In this document: positions 26,861 through 36,090 of the stretch, in pieces | Layout of the letters: each line of letters begins with the position of its first letter | How positions within the stretch are numbered: the stretch's first letter is position 1 | Source of the DNA: Lysobacterales bacterium | Lineage (GTDB): Bacteria; Pseudomonadota; Gammaproteobacteria; Xanthomonadales; UBA2363 | Direction: 5' to 3' | DNA: 64,000 bases | Assembly: GCA_019634735.1 (NCBI GenBank) | Contig: JAHCAT010000008.1 | Span: 62,001-126,000 of the forward strand | Position numbers and translations under genes: made by a program | The notes under the pieces: model-generated | The model's database searches: none | Told to the model about the DNA's origin: nothing | What the model saw: the letters and a program-made list of their open reading frames with translations, nothing else

Positions 26861-29200
26861 TCAGGGGATGTAGACGATGTTGACGGTGACCCGCGCGGTC
26901 GCGAACCCGCCCCGGCCATCGGTCACCTCGTACCGGAAGGTGTCCAGACCCTGGGAGCCCGGCCGGTGCGCGTACTGGATGGTGCCGTCGGAATTGATGG
27001 TGATATCCGCCAGGTTGCTCTGCTGGAAGATCCGCGTGACCGTCAGCGGGTCGCCATCGGGATCGCTGTCGTTGGCCAGCACGTTGATGTTGACGCGACC
27101 GGCCTTGTAGACCTCGGCGAAATCGTCGACCGCCACTGGCGGCAGGTTGCCGTCCGGGGTGACCTGCACCGTGACCTGCCCCGTGGCGCTGCCGCCCCGG
27201 CCGTCCTGGACCGTGTAGGTGAAGGTGTCGGTGCCGACGAAGTCGGGCAGGGAGGTGTAGGTGATCCGGCCGTCCGCGCCGAGCACGGCGGTGCCGTTGG
27301 CGGGTTGCCCCACCGCGGCGATGGACAGCGGATCGCCATCGGGGTCGGTGTCGTTGGCCAGCACGTCGATCTGCACCGGCTGGCCGCTGCGCGTGGTCGC
27401 GCTGTCCGGATTGGCCACCGGCGGCTGGTTGCCGGCCGCCTGCACGGTGACGGTCACGGTCGCCGTGGCGGTGAGGCCGTCGGGATCTGCGATGGTGTAG
27501 CTGAAGCTGTCGGTTCCGGTGAAGCCGGCCGCCGGCGTGTAGGTGAGGATGCCACCCGCACCGATGGCGACGCTGCCGTTGCTGGGCTGGGTGGTCGACA
27601 GCACGGTCAGGGCGTCGCCATCCGGGTCGGAGTCGTTGGCCAGCACGGCGATCGCCACGGCGGTGTCGCGGGGGGTGGTGGCGACGTCGTCGACCGCCAC
27701 CGGCGGCCGGTTGAGGAACTCGCGCGGCCCTTCGGTGCGGGTCTCCGAGACCTGCTCCACCCGGTAGGTGTCGACCGCGCGCTTGTGCGCGGGCGGATTG
27801 CGAAGGGCGCGCTCGATCCATGCGGCAGGCTGCGGCACCGGTTCGCGCCGCCACTCGGTGACGGTGCGGGTGACCGGCGGCTCAGGCGGCAGCACGGTCT
27901 CCTCGACGGTGACGAAGGACAGCTCGACGCGCCGGTTGCGGGCGCGGTTCGCGGCCGAGTCGTTGGCATGCCTGGGCGCGTCCTCGCCCCTGCCGGTGAC
28001 CACGAGCCCATCGGCAGGAACGCCCTGGGCGACCAGCCAGTCGCGCATGGCCGCAGCGCGGCGCTCGGACAGGCGCTGGTTGTAGGCGGCCGGGCCCAGG
28101 TCGCAGGTGTGGCCGACGATCTCCACCTCGCCGATCCGGCGCTCGCGCAGGGCCGCGACCAGCCCGGCGAGCTCCGCCTGGGCGGCCGGGGCCACGGTCG
28201 CGCTGTCGAACGCGAACAGCGCCTCGCCGGACAGTTCGACCTCGTTGCGCAGCACGCGCGGCGCTTCGCCGCCCGGTGCCGGCTCGACCACTTCGCGCTG
28301 GTGCTCGACGTCGCGGAAGGCCTCGACGGGGCGGAAGGCCCCGCCGAATTCGTAGCGCCAAAGCAGGGCGCCGCGCGTGTCGCTGCGCTCGCCGCCGAAG
28401 GCCGGCCGGTCGAACGGACCGGACTTGCGCAGGTGCTCCACGGCAAACGCAAGGCTGTGCCCGGTGCCGCGGAAGTGCTTTTCCAGGCCCAGCGAGGCGG
28501 TCGCCTGGCTGGCATGGTCGCCAGCCAGCAGGTCGCTGCCGCGCTCGTAGTCGAGACCGGCGCGCAGGCGCACGGCCGGGCCTTCGAGGAACCGCCCGAC
28601 GCGCAGTCCCAGGCCGTGCCGGTAGGGCCGCTCGAACTGTTCGGTCAGGGTGTCGATGGTGATGTCCTGCCGGAACGGTCTGCCGTTCTCGGTGCCGGTG
28701 ATCGTCTCGACGGTGCGCACGCTGTTGGTGGCGACCAGGCGCTCGTCGCTGAGCGCGTGGCTGTAGTAGACGTCGACGCTGGTGTCGCGCTTCTCGAAGC
28801 CCAGGCCGACGGTCGCCTTGCGGTCGTCGAAGGCATTGCGGTCGAGGGCGCCGAACGCCTTGGCGACCAGCACGCCGTCGGGCGCATCGATGGTGTCCTG
28901 CACGGAGCGGCCGCCCCACAGCCAGTTGTAGCCGAACTTCAGGCCGCCGGCGCCGCCGTGGCCCAGCCAGCCCTCGGCCAGGAAGGCGCGCGTGCCGTCG
29001 TAGCCGAAGATGCCCAGCGCCTCACCGGTGACGTCGCCGTCCTGGTCGATGCCCAGTCCGATCCGGGCGTTGCCGCCCACGTAGGTCAGCGGTACCACGC
29101 CGCCGGACGGCGCGGCGGCCGGATCGGTGGCGATCTGCTGGCCGGCGGCAGCGCCGGCGAACGACGCGGCGATCGCCGCGCACAGGACCTTGCGGTTCAT
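26861..29200 (-). CDS. OmpA-like outer-membrane protein with Ig-like repeats
   Basis: Protein of 779 residues: signal peptide (MNRKVLCAAIAASFAGAAAG), an N-terminal beta-barrel of about 270 residues, then an OmpA peptidoglycan-binding domain (FAFDSATVAPAAQAEL ... IVGHTCDLGPAAYNQRLSERR ... NRARNRRVELSF). Three C-terminal cadherin-like/Ig repeats follow (NRPPVAVDDVATTPRDTAV, LANDSDPDGDPLTV, FRYEVTDGRGGFATARVTV). GGGGGAG precedes the ATG. Repeats placed after the OmpA domain are unusual, because that domain normally ends the protein in the periplasm. The product probably links outer membrane and wall; a surface role for the repeats is unclear. Confidence 0.85.
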   Translation of the reverse strand: MNRKVLCAAIAASFAGAAAGQQIATDPAAAPSGGVVPLTYVGGNARIGLGIDQDGDVTGEALGIFGYDGTRAFLAEGWLGHGGAGGLKFGYNWLWGGRSVQDTIDAPDGVLVAKAFGALDRNAFDDRKATVGLGFEKRDTSVDVYYSHALSDERLVATNSVRTVETITGTENGRPFRQDITIDTLTEQFERPYRHGLGLRVGRFLEGPAVRLRAGLDYERGSDLLAGDHASQATASLGLEKHFRGTGHSLAFAVEHLRKSGPFDRPAFGGERSDTRGALLWRYEFGGAFRPVEAFRDVEHQREVVEPAPGGEAPRVLRNEVELSGEALFAFDSATVAPAAQAELAGLVAALRERRIGEVEIVGHTCDLGPAAYNQRLSERRAAAMRDWLVAQGVPADGLVVTGRGEDAPRHANDSAANRARNRRVELSFVTVEETVLPPEPPVTRTVTEWRREPVPQPAAWIERALRNPPAHKRAVDTYRVEQVSETRTEGPREFLNRPPVAVDDVATTPRDTAVAIAVLANDSDPDGDALTVLSTTQPSNGSVAIGAGGILTYTPAAGFTGTDSFSYTIADPDGLTATATVTVTVQAAGNQPPVANPDSATTRSGQPVQIDVLANDTDPDGDPLSIAAVGQPANGTAVLGADGRITYTSLPDFVGTDTFTYTVQDGRGGSATGQVTVQVTPDGNLPPVAVDDFAEVYKAGRVNINVLANDSDPDGDPLTVTRIFQQSNLADITINSDGTIQYAHRPGSQGLDTFRYEVTDGRGGFATARVTVNIVYIP

Positions 29201-29305
29201 CGGTGACTCCCCCTGGGCCTCCCGGCCCGTTGCAGACCGCGCATTATGCCGCATTCGCAACCGACCCAGCCGGCGGCACTGTCGCGGCCTGGCGCCGCGG
29301 GGTGC

Positions 29306-30076
29306 TCAGAAGCGCAGGTGGCGTACCGACCGGCCCTCGTCGCGGATCTCCTTGAGCGCCTCGATGCCGAGCCGGACGTGGGTCTCCACGTAGTCGCTGG
29401 TGACCCTCAGGTCGCTGGCCTCGGTCTTGACGCCTTCCGGGACCATCGGCTGGTCGGACACCAGCAGCAGGGCACCGGTCGGGATCTTGTTGGCGAAGCC
29501 GGCCGTGAACAAGGTGGCGGTCTCCATGTCGATCGCCATGCAGCGGGTGCGCCGCAGGTACTCCTTGAACGCCTCGTCGTGTTCCCAGACCCGACGGTTG
29601 GTCGTGTAGACCGTGCCGGTCCAGTAATCGTGGCCGGCATCGCGGATGGTCGACGACACCGCGCGCTGCAGGGTGAAGGCCGGCAGTGCCGGGACCTCGG
29701 GCGGCATGTAGTCGTTGCTGGTGCCCTCGCCGCGGATCGCGGCGATCGGCAGGATCAGGTCGCCGAGGCTGTTCTTCTTCTTCAGTCCGCCGCACTTGCC
29801 GAGGAACAGCACGGCATGCGGCGCGAGCGCCGAGAGCAGGTCCATCACGGTGGCGGCGTTGGCGCTGCCCATGCCGAAATTGATGATCGACAGGCCGTCG
29901 GCGTGGGCGTTGGGCATCGGCCGGTCGCGGCCATGCACCTCGACCTGGTGGCGCGCGGCGAACCACTCCACGTAGTTGCCGAAGTTGGTCAGCAGGATGT
30001 GCTTGCCGAAGCCGTCGAGGGGCATGCCGGTATAGCGGGGCAGCCAGTTGCTGACGATCTCGTCCTTGGTGCGCAT
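29306..30076 (-). CDS. amn: AMP nucleosidase
   Basis: Nucleoside phosphorylase-superfamily enzyme of 256 residues in the short AMP nucleosidase form. Its core motifs are IINFGMGSANAATVMDLLSAL, VLFLGKCGGLKKKN and CMAIDMETATLFTAGF (the ribose-binding ME pair), followed by GALLLVSDQPM. It hydrolyses AMP to adenine and ribose 5-phosphate. AAGGA lies before the ATG. It follows an SDR gene on the same strand 69 bases away. Another nucleotide N-glycosidase activity cannot be fully excluded. Confidence 0.86.
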   Translation of the reverse strand: MRTKDEIVSNWLPRYTGMPLDGFGKHILLTNFGNYVEWFAARHQVEVHGRDRPMPNAHADGLSIINFGMGSANAATVMDLLSALAPHAVLFLGKCGGLKKKNSLGDLILPIAAIRGEGTSNDYMPPEVPALPAFTLQRAVSSTIRDAGHDYWTGTVYTTNRRVWEHDEAFKEYLRRTRCMAIDMETATLFTAGFANKIPTGALLLVSDQPMVPEGVKTEASDLRVTSDYVETHVRLGIEALKEIRDEGRSVRHLRF

Positions 30077-30145
30077 GCGCGGATCCTTTTCGCGGGCATT
30101 GTAGCCGGCACGCCCGGGGTGCGGCAGCGCCAGGCGGTCTCTTGC

Positions 30146-30925
30146 TCAGAAGCCGTTGCGCAGGAAGCCGCCGTCCACGGCGATGCACTCGCCGGTCACG
30201 TAGCTGGCGGCCGGCAGGCACAGGAAGGCGACCGCCCCGGCGACCTCCTCCGGCTCGCCGATCCGCCGCAAGGGGGTACGTTCGATCACCTCGTCGTACC
30301 AGGCCGGATCCGACAAGGGCCCGGCGGTGCGGTCGGTCCGGATGTACCAGGGCGCGACCGCGTTGACGCGGATGCCGTCGACCGCCCACTCGCAGGCCAG
30401 GTTGCGGGTCATCTGCACCAGCGCCGCCTTGGCCATGCCGTACGGGGCGCCGGTGCGCACGTGGGTCAGGCCGGACACCGAGCTGATGTTGACGATCGCG
30501 GCGCTGCCGTGCTCGCGCAGCAGCGGGTGGCACAGCCGGCACAGCTCGAACGCCGACAGCAGGTTGACCTCGAGCAGCCAGCGCAGCTCGTCGGCCGGGT
30601 AGGCGGTGGCCGCACGGCTGCGATTGTCGCCGACGTTGTTGACCAGGATGTCGGGCACCGCACCCAGGTCGCGCAGCCAGTCGAACACGTCCAGGCGCTG
30701 CTCGGGCTCGCCCAGATCGGCGGCGAAGGCCCTCGGCCGGGCGCCGCCGCACTGCTCGGCGAGTTCGTCGCAGGCCGCCTCGAGGCGATCGGGATCGCGC
30801 GCCACCAGCAGCAGATCGGCGCCCAGGCCGGCCAGCTCGCGGGCGCAGGCCAGGCCGATGCCGCGGCTGGCCCCGGTGACCAGGGCCAGCCGGCCGTCAA
30901 GTCGCCAGCGCGATGCCGCGGTCAT
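30146..30925 (-). CDS. short-chain dehydrogenase/reductase
   Basis: Classical SDR of 259 residues: cofactor motif VTGASRGIG (residues 16-24), LVNNVGD, catalytic [21 protein letters not shown] (Ser, Tyr and Lys in YxxxK), and a C-terminal [12 protein letters not shown]. It resembles tropinone-reductase-like members, with unknown substrate. It starts 12 bases after the sppA stop, so it is probably co-transcribed with sppA. Confidence 0.87.
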   Translation of the reverse strand: MTAASRWRLDGRLALVTGASRGIGLACARELAGLGADLLLVARDPDRLEAACDELAEQCGGARPRAFAADLGEPEQRLDVFDWLRDLGAVPDILVNNVGDNRSRAATAYPADELRWLLEVNLLSAFELCRLCHPLLREHGSAAIVNISSVSGLTHVRTGAPYGMAKAALVQMTRNLACEWAVDGIRVNAVAPWYIRTDRTAGPLSDPAWYDEVIERTPLRRIGEPEEVAGAVAFLCLPAASYVTGECIAVDGGFLRNGF

Positions 30926-30937
30926 CGCCGCCCGGGC

Positions 30938-32800
30938 TCAGTCGCCGCCGCACAGGCAGTGCGCCTGCACCGACCAGGGCAGCTGGCCACGCTGGGTGAC
31001 CAGGGCCTGGGCGCGCGCCAGGTCGCTGCGCACGCCCTCCGGCAGCCAGGTGCCCGGCAGGTACAGACCGGCGCCGCGCGCCGCATGCGCCAGTGCGCTG
31101 CCGCCGAGGTTCTGCATGAACCTCTCGAAGGTGCCCAGTTCGCGTTCGACGTAGCGGAACGGCGCATCGTCGGGCAGGCCGGCCAGGCTGCGGGCATGGG
31201 CGAGCGCGTCCTGCAGGCCGCCGAGCTGGTCGACCAGACCGCGCTCGTGCGCCTGGGCGCCGCTCCAGACCCGGCCGCGCGCGACCTGGTCGACGGCGTC
31301 GGCGGCTTGTCCGCGGGCCGCCGAGATCTTGCCGATGAACTCGCGGTAGAAGTTGTCGACGCTGGACTGGATGATGCGTCCGGCGCGCGGGTCGAACGGC
31401 CGGGTCGGATCGAACAGGCCGGCCAGGGCGGTGGTCCCGGTGCCGTCGGTGTTGAGGCCCAGCCGGTCCATGGTCTCCGGTGCGTTGAACCACAGGCCGA
31501 ACACCCCGATCGAGCCGGTGATGGTGCTGGGATCGGCGACGATGCGGTCGGCGTCCATGCTGATCCAGTAGCCGCCCGACGCCGCCAGGTCGCCCATCGA
31601 CACCACGACGGTCTTGCCCGCCGCGCGGGTCAGCTCGACTTCGCGACGGATCTGCTCGGAGGGGAACACGCCGCCGCCCGGCGAGTCGACGCGCAGCACC
31701 AGGGCCCGCACGTCCTCGTCCTCGCGCGCGGCGCGGATCAGGGCCGAGGTCGACACGCCACCGACCATGCCGCCGCCGGTCTCGCCGTCGATGATCTCGC
31801 CCTCGGCGACGACGATCGCCACCGGCGCGCCGGGCTCGCCATCGGCGCCGTTCTCGCGGCCGAGCACTTCCAGGTAGTCGGCCATCGACACCTGGCGGAA
31901 GCTGTGGCCGTCGCGATCGGCGACGCCGCGCTCGATCAACAGGGCGCGCACCTGGTCGGCGGTCTTCAGGTCGTCGACCAGGCCGGCCTCGAGCGTGACC
32001 CGCGCGAAGTCGCCGGCGGCGGCCTCCAGGCGCTCCGGGAAGCCGTCCACGCTGGCCTGCAGGGCGGCGGGCGCCAGGCCGCGCGCCTGGCCGACCTCGG
32101 CCAGCCAGCGCTGCCACAGGTCGTTCATCCAGTAGCGGTCGGCCTCCAGCGCCTCCGGCGAGGCCTCGTTGCGGATATAGGGCTCGCCGGCGCTCTTGAA
32201 CTCGCCGACCCGGAACAGGCGGACCTCGATGCCGAGCTTCTCGAAGGCGCGCGCGTAGTAGGTGCGGAACCGGCCGAGCCCTTCGACCAGGGCGATGCCG
32301 AACGGATGCAGGTAGACCTCGCCGGCGCGCGCCGCCAGGTAGTAGCCGCCCTGTCCGAAGCTGTCGCCGTAGGCGATCACCTCCTTGCCGGAGGCGCGCA
32401 CCCGGTCGATGGCGCCGCCGACCTCGCGCAGACTGGCCAGGCCGCCGCCGGCGAAGCGGTCCAGGCGCAGCAGCACGCGCTCGATGCGGTCGTCGCCGGC
32501 CGCGGCGTCCAGCGCACGCAACAGGTCGCGCAGGCGCACCTCGGGAACGTCCTGGCCGGTCATCCGCGCCAGTGCGCGGTCGATCGCGCTGGCGCTGTAC
32601 TCCTCGACCAGCTGGCCGACCGGCGCGATCACCAGCACGCTGCGCGGCTGCACCTTCAGGGGCGCCTTCAGCGCCGCGGCCAGCAGGACGGCGACCAGGA
32701 ACAGGAACAGCACGGTCAGGATGAAGCGGCGGGTGAAGTCCAGGGTGCGCCAGGTGCCGACAAGGAATCGGCGCACCGGGCCGGGGCGGGTTGCGGTCAT
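30938..32800 (-). CDS. sppA: signal peptide peptidase SppA (67K type)
   Basis: Membrane-anchored serine protease of 620 residues that degrades cleaved signal peptides. An N-terminal transmembrane segment lies at residues 25-45, followed by two tandem SppA domains. The catalytic dyad is visible as Lys202 (EFKSAGEP) and Ser408 (GDLAASGGYW), matching the E. coli arrangement of Lys in the first and Ser in the second domain. VDSPGGGVFPSE and STITGSIGVFG are family motifs. The C-terminus ends HCLCGGD with two cysteines, which is unusual. Confidence 0.94.
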   Translation of the reverse strand: MTATRPGPVRRFLVGTWRTLDFTRRFILTVLFLFLVAVLLAAALKAPLKVQPRSVLVIAPVGQLVEEYSASAIDRALARMTGQDVPEVRLRDLLRALDAAAGDDRIERVLLRLDRFAGGGLASLREVGGAIDRVRASGKEVIAYGDSFGQGGYYLAARAGEVYLHPFGIALVEGLGRFRTYYARAFEKLGIEVRLFRVGEFKSAGEPYIRNEASPEALEADRYWMNDLWQRWLAEVGQARGLAPAALQASVDGFPERLEAAAGDFARVTLEAGLVDDLKTADQVRALLIERGVADRDGHSFRQVSMADYLEVLGRENGADGEPGAPVAIVVAEGEIIDGETGGGMVGGVSTSALIRAAREDEDVRALVLRVDSPGGGVFPSEQIRREVELTRAAGKTVVVSMGDLAASGGYWISMDADRIVADPSTITGSIGVFGLWFNAPETMDRLGLNTDGTGTTALAGLFDPTRPFDPRAGRIIQSSVDNFYREFIGKISAARGQAADAVDQVARGRVWSGAQAHERGLVDQLGGLQDALAHARSLAGLPDDAPFRYVERELGTFERFMQNLGGSALAHAARGAGLYLPGTWLPEGVRSDLARAQALVTQRGQLPWSVQAHCLCGGD

Positions 32801-32881
32801 GCAGGGAGTCCAGGCGGGAAGACAGCGGCCGTCAGGATAGGCGCGGCACCCACCGCTGCCAAGCGCCGCAAGTCATGCCGT

Positions 32882-34252
32882 TCAGACGCTGGCGTCCTCG
32901 CGAAGCCGCTGCCAGGAGGCATTCCGGGCCAGGGCGACGAAGCGCCACAGCAGCAGCACGGCCGCGACGCTGAGCCCGGCGATCAGCCCCAGCCAGAGCC
33001 CGGCCGCGCCCATCCCGCGGGGAAACGCCAGCCACCAGCCGGCGGTCATGCCCACGCCCCAGTAGGCGAACGCGCACATCAGTGCCGGGATCCGGGTGTC
33101 CTTGAGGCCCCGGAGCGCGCCGTTGCTGGCCGCCTGGATGCCGTCGGAAAACTGGAACACGGCCGCGTAGAGCAGCAGATGGGCGGCGATCGCCACCACC
33201 GCCATGTCCCGGGTGTAGACGCCGGCGATGTGCACGGCCGCCAGCGCCAGCACCGTGGCCGACACTGCCTGCGTGGCCAGCACCAGGCCGATGCCCACGA
33301 AACCGGCATGGCGCACGCCGCTGACATCCTCGCGACCGACCGCCTGGCCGACCCGCACGGTGATCGCCATGGCCAGACCCAGCGGAACCATGAAGGCCAC
33401 CGAGGCGACGTTGATGGCGACCTGGTGCGCGGCGACCACCTCGGCGCCCAGCGAGCCGATCAGCAGGGCGGCGGCAATGAACAGGCCGCCTTCCATGACG
33501 ATCGCGAAGCCCATCGGGATGCCGATCGCGAGCAGGCCGGCGATCGGCCGCCAGCGGGGCGGCTCCAGACAGGCGAACAGGCGCAGCTCGCGGTAGTTGC
33601 GGTGCCAGGCCAGGTAGACGATAAGCGCCAGGGCCTGCAGCCACAGGGTGATCGCATAGGCGATGCCGAGACCGCGCGCGCCCATCATCGGCAGGCCCAG
33701 GCGCCCGTACATCAGCACCCAGCCCAGCGGCGCCAGCACCACCACGCCGAGCAGGCTGAACCACAGGGTCGGCCGGGTCAGCCCCAGTCCCTCGCTCATG
33801 CCGCGGGAAACGAAGAACACGCATTGCGCCGGGGCACCCCAGGACAGCGCTGCGAGGAAGGCGAGCGCCTCCGGCACGATCTCCGGCGCGATCCGCGCCT
33901 TGGCCAGCAGCGCCGGGGCCGCGGACAGTCCGACCTGCAGCAGCAGCCCGGTGGCCAGGGCCAGCCAGAGCGCCTGCCGATAGAGCGGCGCCACCTCGTG
34001 CTTGCGACCGGCCCCGACCAGCTGGGCCACCGAGGGCGGTACCGCCAGCATCAGGCCGATCGCGACCAGGATGACGATGTTCCAGATCGCCGTGCCGATC
34101 GCCACGGCACCCAGGGTTCGGGCGCCCAGGTGGCCGGCCAGGATGGTGTCGACAACGTTCATGCCGACCGCACACAACTGACCCAACACCAGCGGCAGCG
34201 CCAGGACCAGGGTAGCCCGCAGCTCGCGGCCGATGCGTTGTCTTTCGATCAT
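32882..34252 (-). CDS. MATE family efflux transporter
   Basis: MATE-family exporter of 456 residues with twelve predicted membrane segments. Conserved pieces include ALPLVLGQLCAVGMNVVDTILAGHLG at the N-terminus, VPPSVAQLVGAGR and VGQAVGREDVSGVRHAG. It probably exports cationic drugs or metabolites using a Na+ or H+ gradient, in the NorM style. The Met at 34252 opens directly into the first membrane region; the frame upstream to 35557 is antisense to the next genes. Confidence 0.9.
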   Translation of the reverse strand: MIERQRIGRELRATLVLALPLVLGQLCAVGMNVVDTILAGHLGARTLGAVAIGTAIWNIVILVAIGLMLAVPPSVAQLVGAGRKHEVAPLYRQALWLALATGLLLQVGLSAAPALLAKARIAPEIVPEALAFLAALSWGAPAQCVFFVSRGMSEGLGLTRPTLWFSLLGVVVLAPLGWVLMYGRLGLPMMGARGLGIAYAITLWLQALALIVYLAWHRNYRELRLFACLEPPRWRPIAGLLAIGIPMGFAIVMEGGLFIAAALLIGSLGAEVVAAHQVAINVASVAFMVPLGLAMAITVRVGQAVGREDVSGVRHAGFVGIGLVLATQAVSATVLALAAVHIAGVYTRDMAVVAIAAHLLLYAAVFQFSDGIQAASNGALRGLKDTRIPALMCAFAYWGVGMTAGWWLAFPRGMGAAGLWLGLIAGLSVAAVLLLWRFVALARNASWQRLREDASV

Positions 34253-34423
34253 GCTCGCTGGCGGATGACGGCGCTCACCGGCCGATGGCGCCCCCTGTGG
34301 CGCCACGACCGGATCCCGGTAGGCCTGCATGGTAGCGCCTCGTCCCGGGCCGGCGTCCGGCGCGGCGCAGCGCTCCGCGCCTTGCCCCGCGACCTCATGA
34401 GGTATCCGGGCTAGACTCGTCGC

Positions 34424-35467
34424 ATGGGAGAAACGGCCACGACCAGTCCGCAGGAACCCGCGGCCGCCGCCGGGAACTGCAGCAACTGCCAGACGCCGCT
34501 GCTCGGCCCGCACTGCTACCGGTGCGGGCAGCCGGTCAAGGGACTGGTGCGTCCGCTGTCCGGCTGGCTGGCCGACCTGCTCGATACGGCACTCAACTGG
34601 GATGGCCGGTTGCCACGCACCCTGGTACCGCTGCTGTTCCGGCCAGGCCATCTGACCCGCGAATACCTGGCCGGCCGACGGGTCCGCTACGTGACGCCGG
34701 TGCGCCTGTTCCTGGTGCTGGCGATCGTCCTGTTCCTGGCGGTGGGCCTGTACGGCAATCTCGAACTGGGGGGCGGTGCCGTCTCGGCCGGCTCCCTCGG
34801 CCCGGAGTCCGGCGACCGTGCCCGCGTCGAGGCCCTGGTGGCCTGGCTGCCCGATACGACGCGCGCCGAGGTCCTTGACGAGGCCTTGCGCCCGCCCCCT
34901 GCGCCTGCCGATGTCGGCGCGCTGCAGATCGGCGGATGGCGCGACGGCGATCCGGTCCGCCTGTCCTGGCTGCCCGATGCCCTGAACGAGCAGCTGCAGT
35001 CGGCCCTGGAACGCATCGCCCGCAACGCCCGTCGGATCAACGAGGATCCCGGCCCGTTCCTGCGCGAGCTGCTCTCGGCGGCCCCCACCACGCTGTTCTT
35101 CATGCTGCCGGTGTTCGCCCTGGTGCTGAAGCTGGTCTACCTGTTCAAGCGCAGGCTGTACGCCGAACACCTGCTGGTGGCGCTGCACAGCCACAGCTTC
35201 ATCGCCCTGGCCCTGCTGCTGGCGATGGCGCTGTCGGCCCTGGGCGGGGTCTGGGCGGACCTCCCTGTCCTGCCGACACTGGCGAGGTCGCTGGCGATCG
35301 CGCTGCTGGTCTGGATCCCGGTCAATCTGCTGCTTACCCAGAAACGTGTGTACGGCCAGGGCTGGCCCCTGACCCTGCTGAAGTTCCTGTTCGTCGGCAT
35401 CGTCTACCAGGTGCTCCTGGTGCTCGGCCTGTTGCTGACCGTGCTGCTGAGCCTGCTGCTCTGGTGA
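34424..35467 (+). CDS. DUF3667 membrane protein
   Basis: Protein of 347 residues with an N-terminal zinc-ribbon (CSNCQTPLLGPHCYRCGQ, residues 24-41). A DUF3667 segment (LLFRPGHLTREYLAGRRVRYVTPVRLFLVLAIVLF) and about five membrane segments follow. The zinc ribbon next to RRVRYVTPVRLF is the family signature. Function unknown. A DUF4286 gene begins four bases after its stop. Confidence 0.85.
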   Translation: MGETATTSPQEPAAAAGNCSNCQTPLLGPHCYRCGQPVKGLVRPLSGWLADLLDTALNWDGRLPRTLVPLLFRPGHLTREYLAGRRVRYVTPVRLFLVLAIVLFLAVGLYGNLELGGGAVSAGSLGPESGDRARVEALVAWLPDTTRAEVLDEALRPPPAPADVGALQIGGWRDGDPVRLSWLPDALNEQLQSALERIARNARRINEDPGPFLRELLSAAPTTLFFMLPVFALVLKLVYLFKRRLYAEHLLVALHSHSFIALALLLAMALSALGGVWADLPVLPTLARSLAIALLVWIPVNLLLTQKRVYGQGWPLTLLKFLFVGIVYQVLLVLGLLLTVLLSLLLW

Positions 35468-35471
35468 GCCG

Positions 35472-35774
35472 ATGATCGAGTACGAGGTCAACCTCGAGGT
35501 CGATGCGGACATCGCGCCCGAATTCGAGGCCTGGCTGTCCGGCCATGTCGACGACATGCTCGCGCTGCCGGGTTTTGTGTCGGCGAGCCGCTGGCGGGTG
35601 CTCGACCCGCGCCCGGACCCGGACCGCTGCGCGATCAGCGTCCGCTACGCGCTGGTCGACCAGGCCGCCCTGGAGCGCTACCTGCGCGATGAGGCGGCGG
35701 CGATGCGCGCCGAGGGGCTGGCCCGATTCGAAGGTCGCTTCGAGGCGCGCAGGCGGGTGCTGCTGCCGGCCTGA
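35472..35774 (+). CDS. DUF4286 family protein
   Basis: Small ferredoxin-fold protein of 100 residues (MIEYEVNLEVDADIAPEFEAWL ... HVDDMLALPGFVSASRW). This alpha-beta barrel-like fold is shared by DUF4286 and antibiotic-monooxygenase-like proteins; no catalytic residues are evident. It begins four bases after the DUF3667 gene and is probably in the same operon. Confidence 0.82.
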   Translation: MIEYEVNLEVDADIAPEFEAWLSGHVDDMLALPGFVSASRWRVLDPRPDPDRCAISVRYALVDQAALERYLRDEAAAMRAEGLARFEGRFEARRRVLLPA

Positions 35775-36090
35775 GCGGGGACGGCCTGCCCTGTCAGCCC
35801 CTTGACACACTTGTCACACAGGCACTTGCGGGAGCGGTTGTGCACAGCGGCACTGGTCCGCATGCGCCTTTGCCAGGATCCGCGACGGCACCGTGAAGGG
35901 CTGGGGAACCATGATGCAAGTAGCTGAAGAGAAAAAGCATTTCAGGATGGTTAAAGTTTTTTCAGGGGGCCTGGTTGGCCGTCATTTGCTGGACTTCCGG
36001 GCGCTTGTACCGGGGCCATCCACATGCTTATCCACAGCGCGTGTGGATAAGCCGAAAACCAGTTGCACGGCACGCGCTTAGGGGCGGTTT
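35775..36090. other. intergenic region before priA
   Basis: A 316-bp stretch, less G+C-rich than its surroundings. It holds a DnaA-box cluster at 36016-36050 and an A/T-rich part at 35925-35965. A 62-codon open frame at 35893 has no family features and is not called. Confidence 0.6.
36016..36050. promoter_or_regulatory. DnaA-box cluster (two perfect, inverted)
   Basis: TTATCCACA (36028-36036) and TGTGGATAA (36042-36050) are perfect DnaA boxes facing each other across GCGCG. A weaker box CCATCCACA (36016-36024) lies three bases before them in the same orientation as the first. The boxes also form an 11-bp hairpin stem. There is no U-tract, so a terminator is unlikely. The site is 41 bp before priA. 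Confidence 0.65.

Noticed and set aside
29246-34414. A 1722-codon open frame on the plus strand
   Set aside because: Antisense to five well-supported minus-strand genes; at 70% G+C such long shadows are common, and the sequence has no domain pattern.
36025-36052. Terminator formed by the inverted DnaA boxes
   Set aside because: Stem is good but no T-run follows on either strand.
35893-36081. A 62-codon frame before priA
   Set aside because: Runs over the DnaA boxes; no family features and no ribosome site.
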